This document shows positions 1 through 7,701 of a stretch of 64,000 bases of DNA, piece after piece; position 1 is the first letter of the stretch; each line of letters opens with the position of its first letter. The position numbers and the translations under genes were made by a program. The stretch comes from Protaetiibacter sp. (GTDB taxonomy: Bacteria > Actinomycetota > Actinomycetes > Actinomycetales > Microbacteriaceae): positions 99,228 through 163,227 of the forward strand of contig JASLGG010000023.1 in the NCBI GenBank assembly GCA_030150265.1. The letters are read 5' to 3'. The notes under the pieces were generated by a model. It was not told the DNA's origin. It did no database searches and saw only the letters and a program-made list of their open reading frames with translations.

Positions 1-654
1 CCGCAGGCGGGGGTAGAGGTCCTCGCCGTCGCGGCTCCACTCGGTGAGCCACGCCTGGTGGTTGACGCCCGCCGCGCGATAGCGGGTGCCCTCGAGCGGC
101 ACGCCCACGAGCGCGCACAGGTCGTTGACGGTCCAGTAGACGCTGTGGCAGAGCCCCACGGCCTTGATCTCGGGGGCGACGTGCGACATCCACCAGACGT
201 TCATCGCCATCGGGTTGGTGTAGTTGAGGAACCACGCGTCGGGGCAGAGCTCCCGCATGTCGCGCGCGATGCCCGTGAGCACCGGGAAGGTGCGCAGCGC
301 CCGGAACACGCCGCCGACGCCGGTCGTGTCGCCGATGGTCTGGCGGAGGCCGCGGCGGGCGGGCAGCTCGAGGTCGATCCGGGTGGCCGCGATGCCGCCC
401 ACCTGGATCAGGTTGACGACGAAGTCGGCACCCGCGAGCGCCGCGCGCCGGTCGGCGGATGCGGTGACCCGCACCTCGCGCCCGAGCTGGCGGGCGACGC
501 TCTCGGCGGTGAGTCGTGCCACCTCCAGCCGCTCCGGCTCGATGTCGTGGAGTGCGATGTCGAGCACCGGGAGGTCGGGGAAGCGCAGCAGGTCGGCGAG
601 CAGCTGTCGTGTGAACACGACGCTCCCGGCCCCGAGGAAGACGATCGTCGGCAT
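1..654 (-). CDS. melA: GH4 alpha-galactosidase (partial, C-terminus outside window)
   Basis: The first 218 residues of an NAD- and metal-dependent glycoside hydrolase of family GH4, most like bacterial MelA alpha-galactosidases. The frame opens with a nucleotide-binding fold (MPTIVFLGAGSVVFTRQLL), followed by the GDTTGVGGVFRALR loop and the NYTNPMAMN segment. The Mn2+ ligands expected in GH4 are visible: Cys169 in GLCHS and His199 in GVNHQAW. Family GH4 cleaves by oxidation at C3 using NAD+, elimination and re-reduction, in the cytoplasm. The gene is divergent from a DeoR-type regulator, with 85 bp between the two start codons, which suggests local control of galactoside use. The gene runs off the left edge, so the length and C-terminal domain cannot be judged. 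Sugar specificity is inferred from motif resemblance only. Confidence 0.85.
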   Translation of the reverse strand, partial: MPTIVFLGAGSVVFTRQLLADLLRFPDLPVLDIALHDIEPERLEVARLTAESVARQLGREVRVTASADRRAALAGADFVVNLIQVGGIAATRIDLELPARRGLRQTIGDTTGVGGVFRALRTFPVLTGIARDMRELCPDAWFLNYTNPMAMNVWWMSHVAPEIKAVGLCHSVYWTVNDLCALVGVPLEGTRYRAAGVNHQAWLTEWSRDGEDLYPRLR

Positions 655-702
655 GCCTCGATTGTCGAGAGACTGCGCGATGCGCGCAAGGAAATGATCG
701 GA

Positions 703-731
703 TTGACGCGTATTCGCTCATCTGTCATGCT
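703..731 (+). promoter_or_regulatory. Possible promoter of the DeoR gene
   Basis: TTGACG at 703-708 and CATGCT at 726-731 are separated by 17 bp and end just before the ATG at 740. The -35 is good and the -10 is weak. The 85-bp intergenic region must also carry the promoter for the divergent GH4 gene. It contains a short dyad TCGA-TTG-TCGA at 658-668 that could be an operator, but nothing proves it. Confidence 0.35.
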
Positions 732-739
732 CGCTTTCC

Positions 740-1549
740 ATGGCCACCGCCTACAGCACCAGCACCGTCGCCGAGCTCGGCGGCTCCCCCAAGCGGTCGC
801 GCCGGATGGCCGACATCCTCGACGCCATCGCGGAGCGCGGCGAGGTCTCGCTCGCCGAGCTCGCCGAGCTGTTCCAGAGCTCCGCGGCCACCCTGCGCCG
901 CGACCTCACGGTGCTCGCCGACCAGGGCCTCATCGTGCGCACGCACGGCGGCGCCAAGGCCGCCGGCTCGCTCGCCGAGCTGCCGGTCGCGCTGCGCGAC
1001 ACCCGCTTCCAGGACGCCAAGCGCCGGATCGCGCGCGCCGCCGCCATCCGCATCCCCCGCGAGCGGCACGCCGTGGCGCTCTCGGGCGGCACCACGACCG
1101 CGGGCGTCGCCCGCGAGCTCACGGGCCACGTCGACCTCACGATCGTCACCAACTCGCTCTCGATCGCCTCGCTCGTGGCGTCCTACCCGCGCCTCAAGGT
1201 CGTGATGACGGGCGGCATCCTGCGCCCCCAGTCGCTCGAGCTCGTCGGGGTGCTCGCCGAGGGCACCTTCACGGCGATCAACGTGGGCACCGCGATCCTG
1301 GGCGCCGACGGGGTCTCGGCATCCGCGGGCGTCACGACGCACGACGAGACGGAGGCGCGCACCAACCACGCGATGGTCGCCAAGGCCCAGCGCACGATCG
1401 TGGTGGCCGACGGCTCCAAGATCGGCCGGGCGGCGCTCGCGCGCATGGCCGACACGAGCGACATCTCGGTGCTCATCACCGACGAGAGCGCCGACCCCGT
1501 CGAGCTGCAGCGCCTGCGCGAGCTCGGGGTCGAGATCGTCATCGCCTGA
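740..1549 (+). CDS. DeoR/GlpR-family transcriptional regulator
   Basis: A 269-residue regulator with the standard DeoR layout. An N-terminal winged helix-turn-helix spans about residues 20-75 (RMADILDAIAERGEVSLAEL ... LRRDLTVLADQGLIVRTHGGA). A C-terminal DeoRC sugar-phosphate sensor fold follows, recognised by ALSGGTTTAG, TIVTNSLSIA and the ADGSKIGR loop. DeoR proteins usually repress sugar catabolic genes until a phosphorylated intermediate binds. The gene is divergent from the GH4 alpha-galactosidase and is the obvious candidate to control it. The ATG at 740 is taken because the helix-turn-helix begins about 20 residues later and a plausible promoter lies immediately upstream. The ligand is unknown. 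Confidence 0.88.
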   Translation: MATAYSTSTVAELGGSPKRSRRMADILDAIAERGEVSLAELAELFQSSAATLRRDLTVLADQGLIVRTHGGAKAAGSLAELPVALRDTRFQDAKRRIARAAAIRIPRERHAVALSGGTTTAGVARELTGHVDLTIVTNSLSIASLVASYPRLKVVMTGGILRPQSLELVGVLAEGTFTAINVGTAILGADGVSASAGVTTHDETEARTNHAMVAKAQRTIVVADGSKIGRAALARMADTSDISVLITDESADPVELQRLRELGVEIVIA

Positions 1550-1604
1550 CCGCCCGCCGCGCTCCCGCATCCGGCGCAGAATGGAGACGGGAGGGAGGCA
1601 GCCG

Positions 1605-2195
1605 ATGGCGGAGCCGCCCGCGTTCGCCGCGATCCGGAGCGCGATCGCCGCGCACCCGGACAACGCCGGCATGGCCGCGCTCGGCCACGCCCCCGTCTAC
1701 CTCGCGGGGCCGGATGCGCGGATCGCGCTCGTCGGGCAGGCGCCCGGTCGCCTCGCGCAGGCGAGCGGCATCCCCTGGGACGACGCGAGCGGCGCCCGGC
1801 TCATGGACTGGCTCGGCGTGACGCCCCAGGAGTTCCGCGACCCCGAGCGCTTCGCGATCCTGCCCATGGACTTCTACTACCCCGGCCGCGGCACCGGCGG
1901 CGACCTGCCGCCGCGGCGCGGCTTCGCCGAGCGCTGGCATCCGCCGCTCCTCGCGCTCATGCCCCGCATCCGGCTGACGCTGCTCGTGGGCTCCTACGCG
2001 CAGGCGCACTACCTCGGGCCGCGACGCGGGCGCACGCTCACCGAGACGGTGCGCGCCTACGACTCCTCCCCGCCCGAGTTCTTCCCGCTCGTGCACCCCT
2101 CGCCGCTCAACTTCCGCTGGCAGGCCCGCAACCCGTGGTTCGTCGAGGAGGTCGTGCCCGCGCTGCGGGAGCGGGTGGCGGCGGCGCTCGCCTGA
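1605..2195 (+). CDS. Uracil-DNA glycosylase family protein
   Basis: A 196-residue protein of the uracil-DNA-glycosylase superfamily. The signature segments are IALVGQAPGRLAQ (about residues 40-52), corresponding to the active-site loop after the first strand, LLVGSYAQAHYLG in the middle, and VHPSPLNFRWQARNPWF near the C-terminus, corresponding to the DNA-intercalation His-Pro-Ser loop. Members remove uracil or damaged bases, or are uncharacterised. The start at 1605 is preferred over an in-frame ATG at 1581 because GGGAGG (1590-1595) is spaced correctly from 1605. It lies 55 bp after the DeoR gene and is convergent with the LacI gene, whose stop is only 3 bp away. Substrate preference cannot be read from the sequence. 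Confidence 0.8.
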   Translation: MAEPPAFAAIRSAIAAHPDNAGMAALGHAPVYLAGPDARIALVGQAPGRLAQASGIPWDDASGARLMDWLGVTPQEFRDPERFAILPMDFYYPGRGTGGDLPPRRGFAERWHPPLLALMPRIRLTLLVGSYAQAHYLGPRRGRTLTETVRAYDSSPPEFFPLVHPSPLNFRWQARNPWFVEEVVPALRERVAAALA

Positions 2196-2198
2196 GGC

Positions 2199-3236
2199 TC
2201 AGCCGGCGGGGTCGGGCACGCGCGCGACGACGCCCGTCGTGCTCTCGCGCGGCTCGAGGCGGTGGCCGATGCCCGCGGCGTCCGGGCGCTCGCCGAGCGC
2301 CCCCGAGACGGCGCGGCGCGCGATCTCGCGCTTGTCGGGCGAGACGGTCGTGAGGCGGGGCGTCGCGAAGCGCCCCTCCGGGATGTCGTCGAAACCGGCG
2401 ACGGCGACGTCTCCGGGGATGCGCAGCCCCGCGTCGTGGAGCGCGCGCATCGCGCCGATCGCGACCTCGTCGGTGACGCAGAAGACCGCGTCGATGCGCT
2501 CGCCGTCCGCGATGCGGCGCGCGACAGCAGCCCCCGCCCGGTAGCCGTCGGGCGCGGTGAAGTCGCGCACCCCGGTTCCGAGCACCGGCTCGAGCCCCGC
2601 GCGGGCGAGGGCCGCGTGGAACCCCTCGCGGCGCAGCGCGTTGAAGCGCGGCGACTCCCCCGCCACGCCGAGGAACGCGACGCGCTCCCGGCCGAGCGCG
2701 AGCAGGTGCCCGACGACCTCGGATGCGGCGGCCGCGTTGTCGATCGCGATCGGGCGCACGGGCGGACCCACGGCATCCGCGTCCCCCTCGCGCACGAAGT
2801 GCTCGCCGATGAGGGCGACGCCGGTGCGCGCCGCGATGCCCGCGAGGTCGCCCGCGGTGAGCCCGAGGGGGCTCAGGATGACGCCCTCCGGCTGCAGGGC
2901 GAGCACCCGCTCGACCTCCGCGAGCTCGCGCTCGCGCGAGCCGCGCGTCTGAGCCACGACGGTGCCGAGCCCGCGCGAGGCCGCCTCCTCCACGATGAGG
3001 TCGCCGAGCTCGCCGAAGTAGCCGACGCCGAGCTCCGGCACCATGAGCGCGAGCACGCCGCTGCGTCCCGTGCGCAGCTGCTGCGCCACGCGGTTGGGCA
3101 CGTAGCCGAGCTCGTCGATCGCGCGCAGCACGCGCTCGCGCACCTCGGGGCTGACGTGCGGGAAGCCGATGACGACGTTCGACACCGTGCGGCGTCCGAC
3201 GCCCGCCCGTGCCGCGACGTCCTGCTGGGTAACCAC
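2199..3236 (-). CDS. LacI-family transcriptional repressor
   Basis: A 345-residue LacI/GalR repressor. The helix-turn-helix and hinge lie right at the N-terminus (VTQQDVAARAGVGRRTVSNV, then LGYVPNRVAQQLRTGRSG), followed by a periplasmic-binding-protein-like effector domain (VALIGEHF, RPIAIDNAAAASEVVGHLLALG, AVAGFDDIPEGRFATPRLTTV). I place the start at a GTG (codon 3234-3236) because LacI proteins begin just before the TxxDVAxxAGV helix; a longer frame exists upstream but its leader is unlike the family. The gene is divergent from the MFS / GH2 / DUF2804 operon with 59 bp between starts. A perfect palindrome in that gap and a related CCACGTGG over its own start codon point to control of the operon and of itself. 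The effector is probably a sugar. Confidence 0.88.
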   Translation of the reverse strand: MVTQQDVAARAGVGRRTVSNVVIGFPHVSPEVRERVLRAIDELGYVPNRVAQQLRTGRSGVLALMVPELGVGYFGELGDLIVEEAASRGLGTVVAQTRGSRERELAEVERVLALQPEGVILSPLGLTAGDLAGIAARTGVALIGEHFVREGDADAVGPPVRPIAIDNAAAASEVVGHLLALGRERVAFLGVAGESPRFNALRREGFHAALARAGLEPVLGTGVRDFTAPDGYRAGAAVARRIADGERIDAVFCVTDEVAIGAMRALHDAGLRIPGDVAVAGFDDIPEGRFATPRLTTVSPDKREIARRAVSGALGERPDAAGIGHRLEPRESTTGVVARVPDPAG

Positions 3237-3275
3237 GTGGACTAGGTTATGGTGAGTCGACTTTCCACGTGGAAA
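3233..3275. promoter_or_regulatory. Candidate LacI operators between repressor and MFS operon
   Basis: TTTCCACGTGGAAA at 3262-3275 is a perfect 14-bp palindrome with a central CG, the form typical of LacI-family sites. A second CCACGTGG core at 3233-3240 overlaps the GTG start of the repressor, 25 bp between core centres being about 29 bp. The two sites lie between the divergent starts, so one repressor could control both directions. Confidence 0.65.
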
Positions 3276-3295
3276 ATGATCCGAGGTATCCGACG

Positions 3296-4606
3296 ATGAC
3301 GTCACCCGCCCTGCCCGCCGCAGCCGTCCGCGAACGCCCCGGTGCCCGCCTGTGGATCACCGTGATCGTGATCGGCCTCGTCGGCCAGCTCGCCTGGACC
3401 GTCGAGAACATGTACCTCAACGTGTTCCTCTACGAGGCGATCACGCCCGACCCGACAGCGATCGCCACCATGGTCGCGCTGAGCGCCGTCGCCGCCACCC
3501 TCGCGACGATCGTGGTCGGCGCCTGGTCGGACCGGATCGGCCGTCGGCGGGCCTTCATCTCGCTCGGCTACCTCGCCTGGGGCGTGTGCACCGCGGGCTT
3601 CGGCTTCCTCGCCCCGGCCCAGGGGGTCGTCGCCGCGCCCTACGTGCTCGCGGCCGTGGTCGGCATCATCGCGCTCGACTGCGCCATGAGCGTCATCGGC
3701 TCCGGCGCGAACGACGCCGCCTTCGCGGCGTGGGTGACCGACAGCACGACCCCGCGCATCCGCGGACGCGTCGACGGCGTGCTCGCGATCATGCCGCTCA
3801 TCGCGATGCTCGTCGTGTTCGGGGCGCTCGACGGCCTCACCCGGGCGGGCGAGTGGCGGCTGTTCTTCGGGATCGTCGGCGCGGTCGTCGCGGTCACCGG
3901 CGTCGCGGCGTGGTTCCTCGTGCGCGACGCGCCGGTGTCCCGGATGGCGACGGAGGGGCCGTCGCTCGGCGAGCGGCTCGTGCACGGCTTCCGCCCGTCG
4001 ACGGTCCGCGCCCACCCCGCGCTCTACCTCTCCCTCACGGCGTGGCTCGTGGTGGGCACCTCGAGCCAGGTGTTCCTGCCCTACGTGATCATCTATCTGC
4101 AGCGCTGGCTGAGGATCGAGTCGTACGCGCTCGTGCTGGGGGTCTCGCTCATCGCGGCCTCGCTCATCAGCATCCTGGGCGGCCGCGTCATGGACCGGGT
4201 GGGCAAGCGGCGGATGCTGCTGCCGGCATCCGCGCTGTTCGCCCTGGGCCTCGTGCTGATGTTCTTCGCGCGCGACATGGCGTTCGTGATCGTGGCGGCC
4301 TCGCTCGCGATGGGCGGCATGATGCTCGCCGTGGCCTCGCTCTCGGCGACGGTGCGCGACGAGACGCCCGAGGGTCAGGCGGGCATGGTGCAGGGGCTGC
4401 GCATGGTGATGGCGATCATGGTGCCGATGATCGCGGGGCCGTTCATCGGCGCCTGGGTGATCTCGGGCGCCGGCCAGACGTATGTCGACCTGGGCGTCGA
4501 GCAGCCCGTGCCGGGCCCCGAGATCTTCGTCGCCGCGGCGGCCGTGCTGGTGCTCGTGCCGCTCGTGGCCGTCGCGCGGGCCCGCGCCGAGCGCCGCGCC
4601 CGATGA
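3296..4606 (+). CDS. MFS transporter, probably sugar uptake
   Basis: A 436-residue integral membrane protein of the major facilitator superfamily with about 12 hydrophobic segments. The conserved loop between the second and third helices is seen as GAWSDRIGRRRAFISLGY, and a second-half equivalent as GRVMDRVGKRRMLLPA. The start at 3296 (MTSPALPAAAVRERPG) is chosen over the upstream GTG at 3269, which lies inside the palindromic operator. Its stop overlaps the next start by 4 bp (ATGA), so it is co-translated with a GH2 glycosidase and a DUF2804 protein. It is therefore probably the importer of the glycoside that the GH2 enzyme cleaves in the cytoplasm. Transport direction and substrate are inferred from context. 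Confidence 0.85.
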   Translation: MTSPALPAAAVRERPGARLWITVIVIGLVGQLAWTVENMYLNVFLYEAITPDPTAIATMVALSAVAATLATIVVGAWSDRIGRRRAFISLGYLAWGVCTAGFGFLAPAQGVVAAPYVLAAVVGIIALDCAMSVIGSGANDAAFAAWVTDSTTPRIRGRVDGVLAIMPLIAMLVVFGALDGLTRAGEWRLFFGIVGAVVAVTGVAAWFLVRDAPVSRMATEGPSLGERLVHGFRPSTVRAHPALYLSLTAWLVVGTSSQVFLPYVIIYLQRWLRIESYALVLGVSLIAASLISILGGRVMDRVGKRRMLLPASALFALGLVLMFFARDMAFVIVAASLAMGGMMLAVASLSATVRDETPEGQAGMVQGLRMVMAIMVPMIAGPFIGAWVISGAGQTYVDLGVEQPVPGPEIFVAAAAVLVLVPLVAVARARAERRAR

Positions 4607-6363
4607 GCATCCCGGTCGGGGCGCACCCGCGCCCGCAGCTGCGGCGTGCGGGCTTCGAGATCCTCGACGGGTGGTGGGAGCACGCGTTCACGGATGCCGG
4701 GGTGGCGCCCGCCGAGTGGGACGGCCGCATCCGGGTGCCGTTCTCGCCGGAGGCCGAGCTCTCGGGGGTGGGGCGGCAGCTGCAGCCGCACGAGTCGCTC
4801 TGGTACCGCCGCGCGCTCGATGCTCGGGCCGTGCCCGGGCAGCGCACGCTCCTGCACTTCGGCGCCGTGGACCAGTGGTGCCGGGTGCTCGTCGACGGCA
4901 TCGAGCTCGCGACCCACCTCGGGGGCTACCTGCCGTTCGCGGTCGACGTGACGGATGCGCTGGGCGGAGGCTCCGAGCACGAGCTCGTGGTCGAGGTGCG
5001 CGACGCGAGCGACACCTCGCATCACTCGGTGGGCAAGCAGCGGCTGAGGCACGGCGGCATCTGGTACACGGCGCAGTCCGGCATCTGGCAGACGGTGTGG
5101 CTCGAGACGGTGCCCGAGACGCACGTGGCGCGCCTCGACATCCGCACCCCCGGCATCCGCGCGGGTCTCGACTCGGCCCGGCTCGAGCTGCGGGTCGACT
5201 CCTCCGACGGGGGCGGGCACCCGGTCGGCGTCGTGGTGCTGGCCGGCGACGAGGTGGTCGCGCGCCTCGACGGGGTCTCGGACGCCGAGTTCGCGATCGA
5301 GATCCCGCACCCCCGCCCGTGGTCGCCCGAGCACCCGTTCCTCTACGACCTCGAGGTGACGCTCGGCGAGGACCGCGTCGCGAGCTACGCGGGGCTGCGC
5401 AGCGTCGAGGTGCGCCCCGACGCGCGCGGCGTGCCGCGGCTGCACCTCAACGGCGTCCCCTACCCGCATATCGGCGTGCTCGACCAGGGCTACTGGCCGG
5501 GCGGGCTCTACACGGCGCCCGACGACGACGCGCTCGTGCGCGACATCCTCGCCATGAAGGAGCTCGGCTTCACGATGCTGCGCAAGCACATCAAGATCGA
5601 GCCGCTGCGCTGGTACCACCATTGCGATCGCCTCGGGATGCTGGTCTGGCAGGACATGGTCAACGGCGGCGAGCGCTACCGCCCCGCGGTGATCACGACG
5701 CCGGTGCTCTCGCCGCGCATCCGGTTCTCCGACCGCCGGCATCGCGCCTTCGGGCGCGCGGATGCGGAGGGCCGGGCCGAGTTCCTGCGCGAGCTCGAGG
5801 CGACCGTCGCGCTGCTCCGCACCTCCCCCGCGGTCGTCACCTGGGTGCCGTTCAACGAGGGCTGGGGCCAGTTCGACGCCGCGCAGGTCGCCGCCCGGGT
5901 GCGCGCGCTCGACCCGAGCCGCGTGATCGACCACGCGAGCGGCTGGCACGACCAGGGCGCGGGGGATCTCCGCAGCCTGCACGTGTACTTCCAGCCGATC
6001 CGGCCCGCGCGTTGGTGGGGGCGGGACGGGCGCGCGCTCGTCGTCTCCGAGTTCGGCGGCTACAGCCTGCGCCCGCCGGGGCACGACTATCCCGAGCGCG
6101 AGTTCGGCTATCGCCGGCTCGCCAGCCGCGAGCGGCTCACCGCGGCCTACGAGCGCCTGCACCGCCGCGAGGTGCTGCCGGCGATCGCGCGCGGCCTGTC
6201 GGCGACCGTCTACACGCAGCTCTCCGACGTCGAGGACGAGTCGAACGGCCTCCTCACGGCCGACCGAACGGAGGTCAAGCTCGACGCGGAGGTCGTGCGC
6301 GCGCTCAACGAGGAGTACCGTCGCGTGTTCGACGCGGCCACGAGGGAAGGGAGCACCCCATGA
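4603..6363 (+). CDS. GH2-family glycoside hydrolase
   Basis: A 586-residue enzyme with GH2 architecture: an N-terminal jelly-roll sugar-binding domain (ESLWYRRALDARAV, FGAVDQWCRVLVDG, RLRHGGIWYTAQSGIWQTVW), an immunoglobulin-like domain, and a TIM barrel. The acid/base Glu is seen in WVPFNEGWGQF (Glu419) and the nucleophile Glu in VVSEFGGYS (Glu483), as expected for a retaining enzyme. There is no signal peptide, so it acts in the cytoplasm on an imported glycoside. It is shorter than LacZ-type beta-galactosidases (about 1000 residues) and closer to the short actinobacterial GH2 group, which includes beta-galactosidases, glucuronidases and mannosidases. Specificity is open. It is translationally coupled both to the MFS gene before it and to the DUF2804 gene after it. 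Confidence 0.87.
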   Translation: MSIPVGAHPRPQLRRAGFEILDGWWEHAFTDAGVAPAEWDGRIRVPFSPEAELSGVGRQLQPHESLWYRRALDARAVPGQRTLLHFGAVDQWCRVLVDGIELATHLGGYLPFAVDVTDALGGGSEHELVVEVRDASDTSHHSVGKQRLRHGGIWYTAQSGIWQTVWLETVPETHVARLDIRTPGIRAGLDSARLELRVDSSDGGGHPVGVVVLAGDEVVARLDGVSDAEFAIEIPHPRPWSPEHPFLYDLEVTLGEDRVASYAGLRSVEVRPDARGVPRLHLNGVPYPHIGVLDQGYWPGGLYTAPDDDALVRDILAMKELGFTMLRKHIKIEPLRWYHHCDRLGMLVWQDMVNGGERYRPAVITTPVLSPRIRFSDRRHRAFGRADAEGRAEFLRELEATVALLRTSPAVVTWVPFNEGWGQFDAAQVAARVRALDPSRVIDHASGWHDQGAGDLRSLHVYFQPIRPARWWGRDGRALVVSEFGGYSLRPPGHDYPEREFGYRRLASRERLTAAYERLHRREVLPAIARGLSATVYTQLSDVEDESNGLLTADRTEVKLDAEVVRALNEEYRRVFDAATREGSTP

Positions 6364-7361
6364 CCGTCACGCCCGAGCGCGAGCTCATCGCGCCCATCGC
6401 GCTGTGCCTGCCGAACGGCGACCTCAATCCCGACGCCGTCGGCTGGAGTCGAACGCCGCTGCACGACACCTCCGGCATCGGGCGCGGCATCCGGGATCGC
6501 GGGCGGAACAAGCGCTGGGAGTACTGGGCCGTCGTGTCGCCCACCCACATCGTGTCGCTCACGGTGTCGTCGCTCGACTACGCGGCGGTGCACGGCTTCT
6601 GGGTGCGCGACCGGCGCACCGGCGAGACGATCGACCGCGGACGGGTGGGCGCACCGTGGTCGGCGACCCTGCCGCCCTCGCTCGGAGACGGGCCGGCGCG
6701 CGCGCGGATGCGCGGGCTCGACATCGCGATCGAGGAGATGGAGGGCGGCACCCGCCTGCGCGCCACAGCCGAGGATCTCGAGGTCGACATCGTCGCGGAG
6801 CTGCCGGATGCCCACGAGTCGCTCGCGGTCGTGGTTCCGTGGTCGAAGCGCCGCTTCCAGTACACCGTGAAGGACGTGACGCGGCCCGCGCACGGCCGGG
6901 TCACGGTGCGCGGCGAGACGACCGAGCTCGCGGACGCCTGGGCCGTGCTCGACCACGGCCGGGGCCGCTGGGCGCACGACGTGCGGTGGAACTGGGGCGC
7001 GGCCGTCGGCCGCACCTCCGGGCACCTCGTCGGGCTGCAGTTCGGCGCCCGCTGGACGGAGGGCACCGGCATGACCGAGAACGCGCTCGTCGTCGACGGG
7101 CGCGTCACCAAGATCTCCGAGCAGCTGCGCTGGGAGTACGACCTCGAGCGCCCGCTCGAGCCGTGGCGCATCGTCGGCACCGACGTCGACGTGACGCTCA
7201 TGCCGGAGTACGACCACGCCTCCCGCACGAACCTGGGCATCATCGGCACCCGTGGCGACCAGGTGTTCGGCGTCTTCGACGGCTGGATCCGGGTCGACGG
7301 CGAGCGCATCGGGGTCGAGGGGCTCTTCGGCTGGGCGGAGGACGTCGCCAACCGCTGGTGA
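6360..7361 (+). CDS. DUF2804 family protein
   Basis: A 333-residue soluble protein resembling the uncharacterised DUF2804 family: an N-terminal LPNGDLNPDAVGWSRTPLHD block, then KRWEYWAVVSPTHIVSLTVSSLDYAA, and a C-terminal beta-rich part with VRWNWGAAVGRTSGHLVGLQ and GRVTKISEQLRWEYD. The family length is about 330-350 residues, so this copy looks full length. No catalytic motif can be assigned. The start overlaps the GH2 stop by 4 bp, making it the third gene of the MFS / GH2 operon. That context suggests a role linked to the same carbohydrate, but no function is known for the family and I propose none. Confidence 0.75.
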   Translation: MTVTPERELIAPIALCLPNGDLNPDAVGWSRTPLHDTSGIGRGIRDRGRNKRWEYWAVVSPTHIVSLTVSSLDYAAVHGFWVRDRRTGETIDRGRVGAPWSATLPPSLGDGPARARMRGLDIAIEEMEGGTRLRATAEDLEVDIVAELPDAHESLAVVVPWSKRRFQYTVKDVTRPAHGRVTVRGETTELADAWAVLDHGRGRWAHDVRWNWGAAVGRTSGHLVGLQFGARWTEGTGMTENALVVDGRVTKISEQLRWEYDLERPLEPWRIVGTDVDVTLMPEYDHASRTNLGIIGTRGDQVFGVFDGWIRVDGERIGVEGLFGWAEDVANRW

Positions 7362-7700
7362 GGCGCTGTGCTGGGTGCAGAAGCAGGCTGAGACGGGAGG
7401 CTCTCGGCGCTCTGGGCGGTATCGGTGCCGGTTGAGCCTGCTTCTGCGGCGCTCTCACGAGGCATCGGCCGCGGCGGGCATCACCTGGTGGCTCGAACTC
7501 ACGGACGGCGGCGGCATGGTCGTCAAATACCTGCGCATCATCTACGGGCCCGGCTACACCGAGGCGGACGACCTCGTGCGGTTGCGCGAGAGCGCGATAC
7601 CGGGCACAAGCGCTCGCTCGGGGCGCGCGAGCACGCGAGCGCTACCCGTTCTGGCGAGCGCTGTCGCTGCAGCGACCGCGCTCGCCAGTTCCGGTAGCGC
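7362..7700. other. Intergenic region with hairpins between convergent genes
   Basis: About 340 bp between the stop of the DUF2804 gene and the stop of the SGNH gene. It contains a 13-bp perfect inverted repeat (GCAGAAGCAGGCT at 7377-7389, complement at 7435-7447, 45-nt loop) and, at its right end, a 64-bp imperfect palindrome described separately. A short stretch at about 7455-7590 translates plausibly on the plus strand (GITWWLELTDGGGMVVKYLR) but has no start signal, so it may be a gene remnant or chance. GCGAGCGCT words occur repeatedly in both orientations between 7605 and 7701. Confidence 0.5.
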
Positions 7701-7701
7701 T
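7638..7701. terminator. 64-bp near-perfect palindrome, possible bidirectional terminator
   Basis: A dyad centred between 7669 and 7670. The core GTCGCTGCAGCGAC (7663-7676) is perfect, and the arms AGCGCTACC, CTGGCGAGCGC and their complements pair with only a few mismatches. It ends on the first base of the SGNH gene's stop codon and lies between convergent operons. There is no T-tract, as is common for actinobacterial terminators. Confidence 0.55.

Noticed and set aside
7425..7697. Short plus-strand frames between the DUF2804 and SGNH genes
   Set aside because: No start signal, and the 3-prime half consists of palindromic GCGAGCGCT words; one segment looks protein-like but could be chance.
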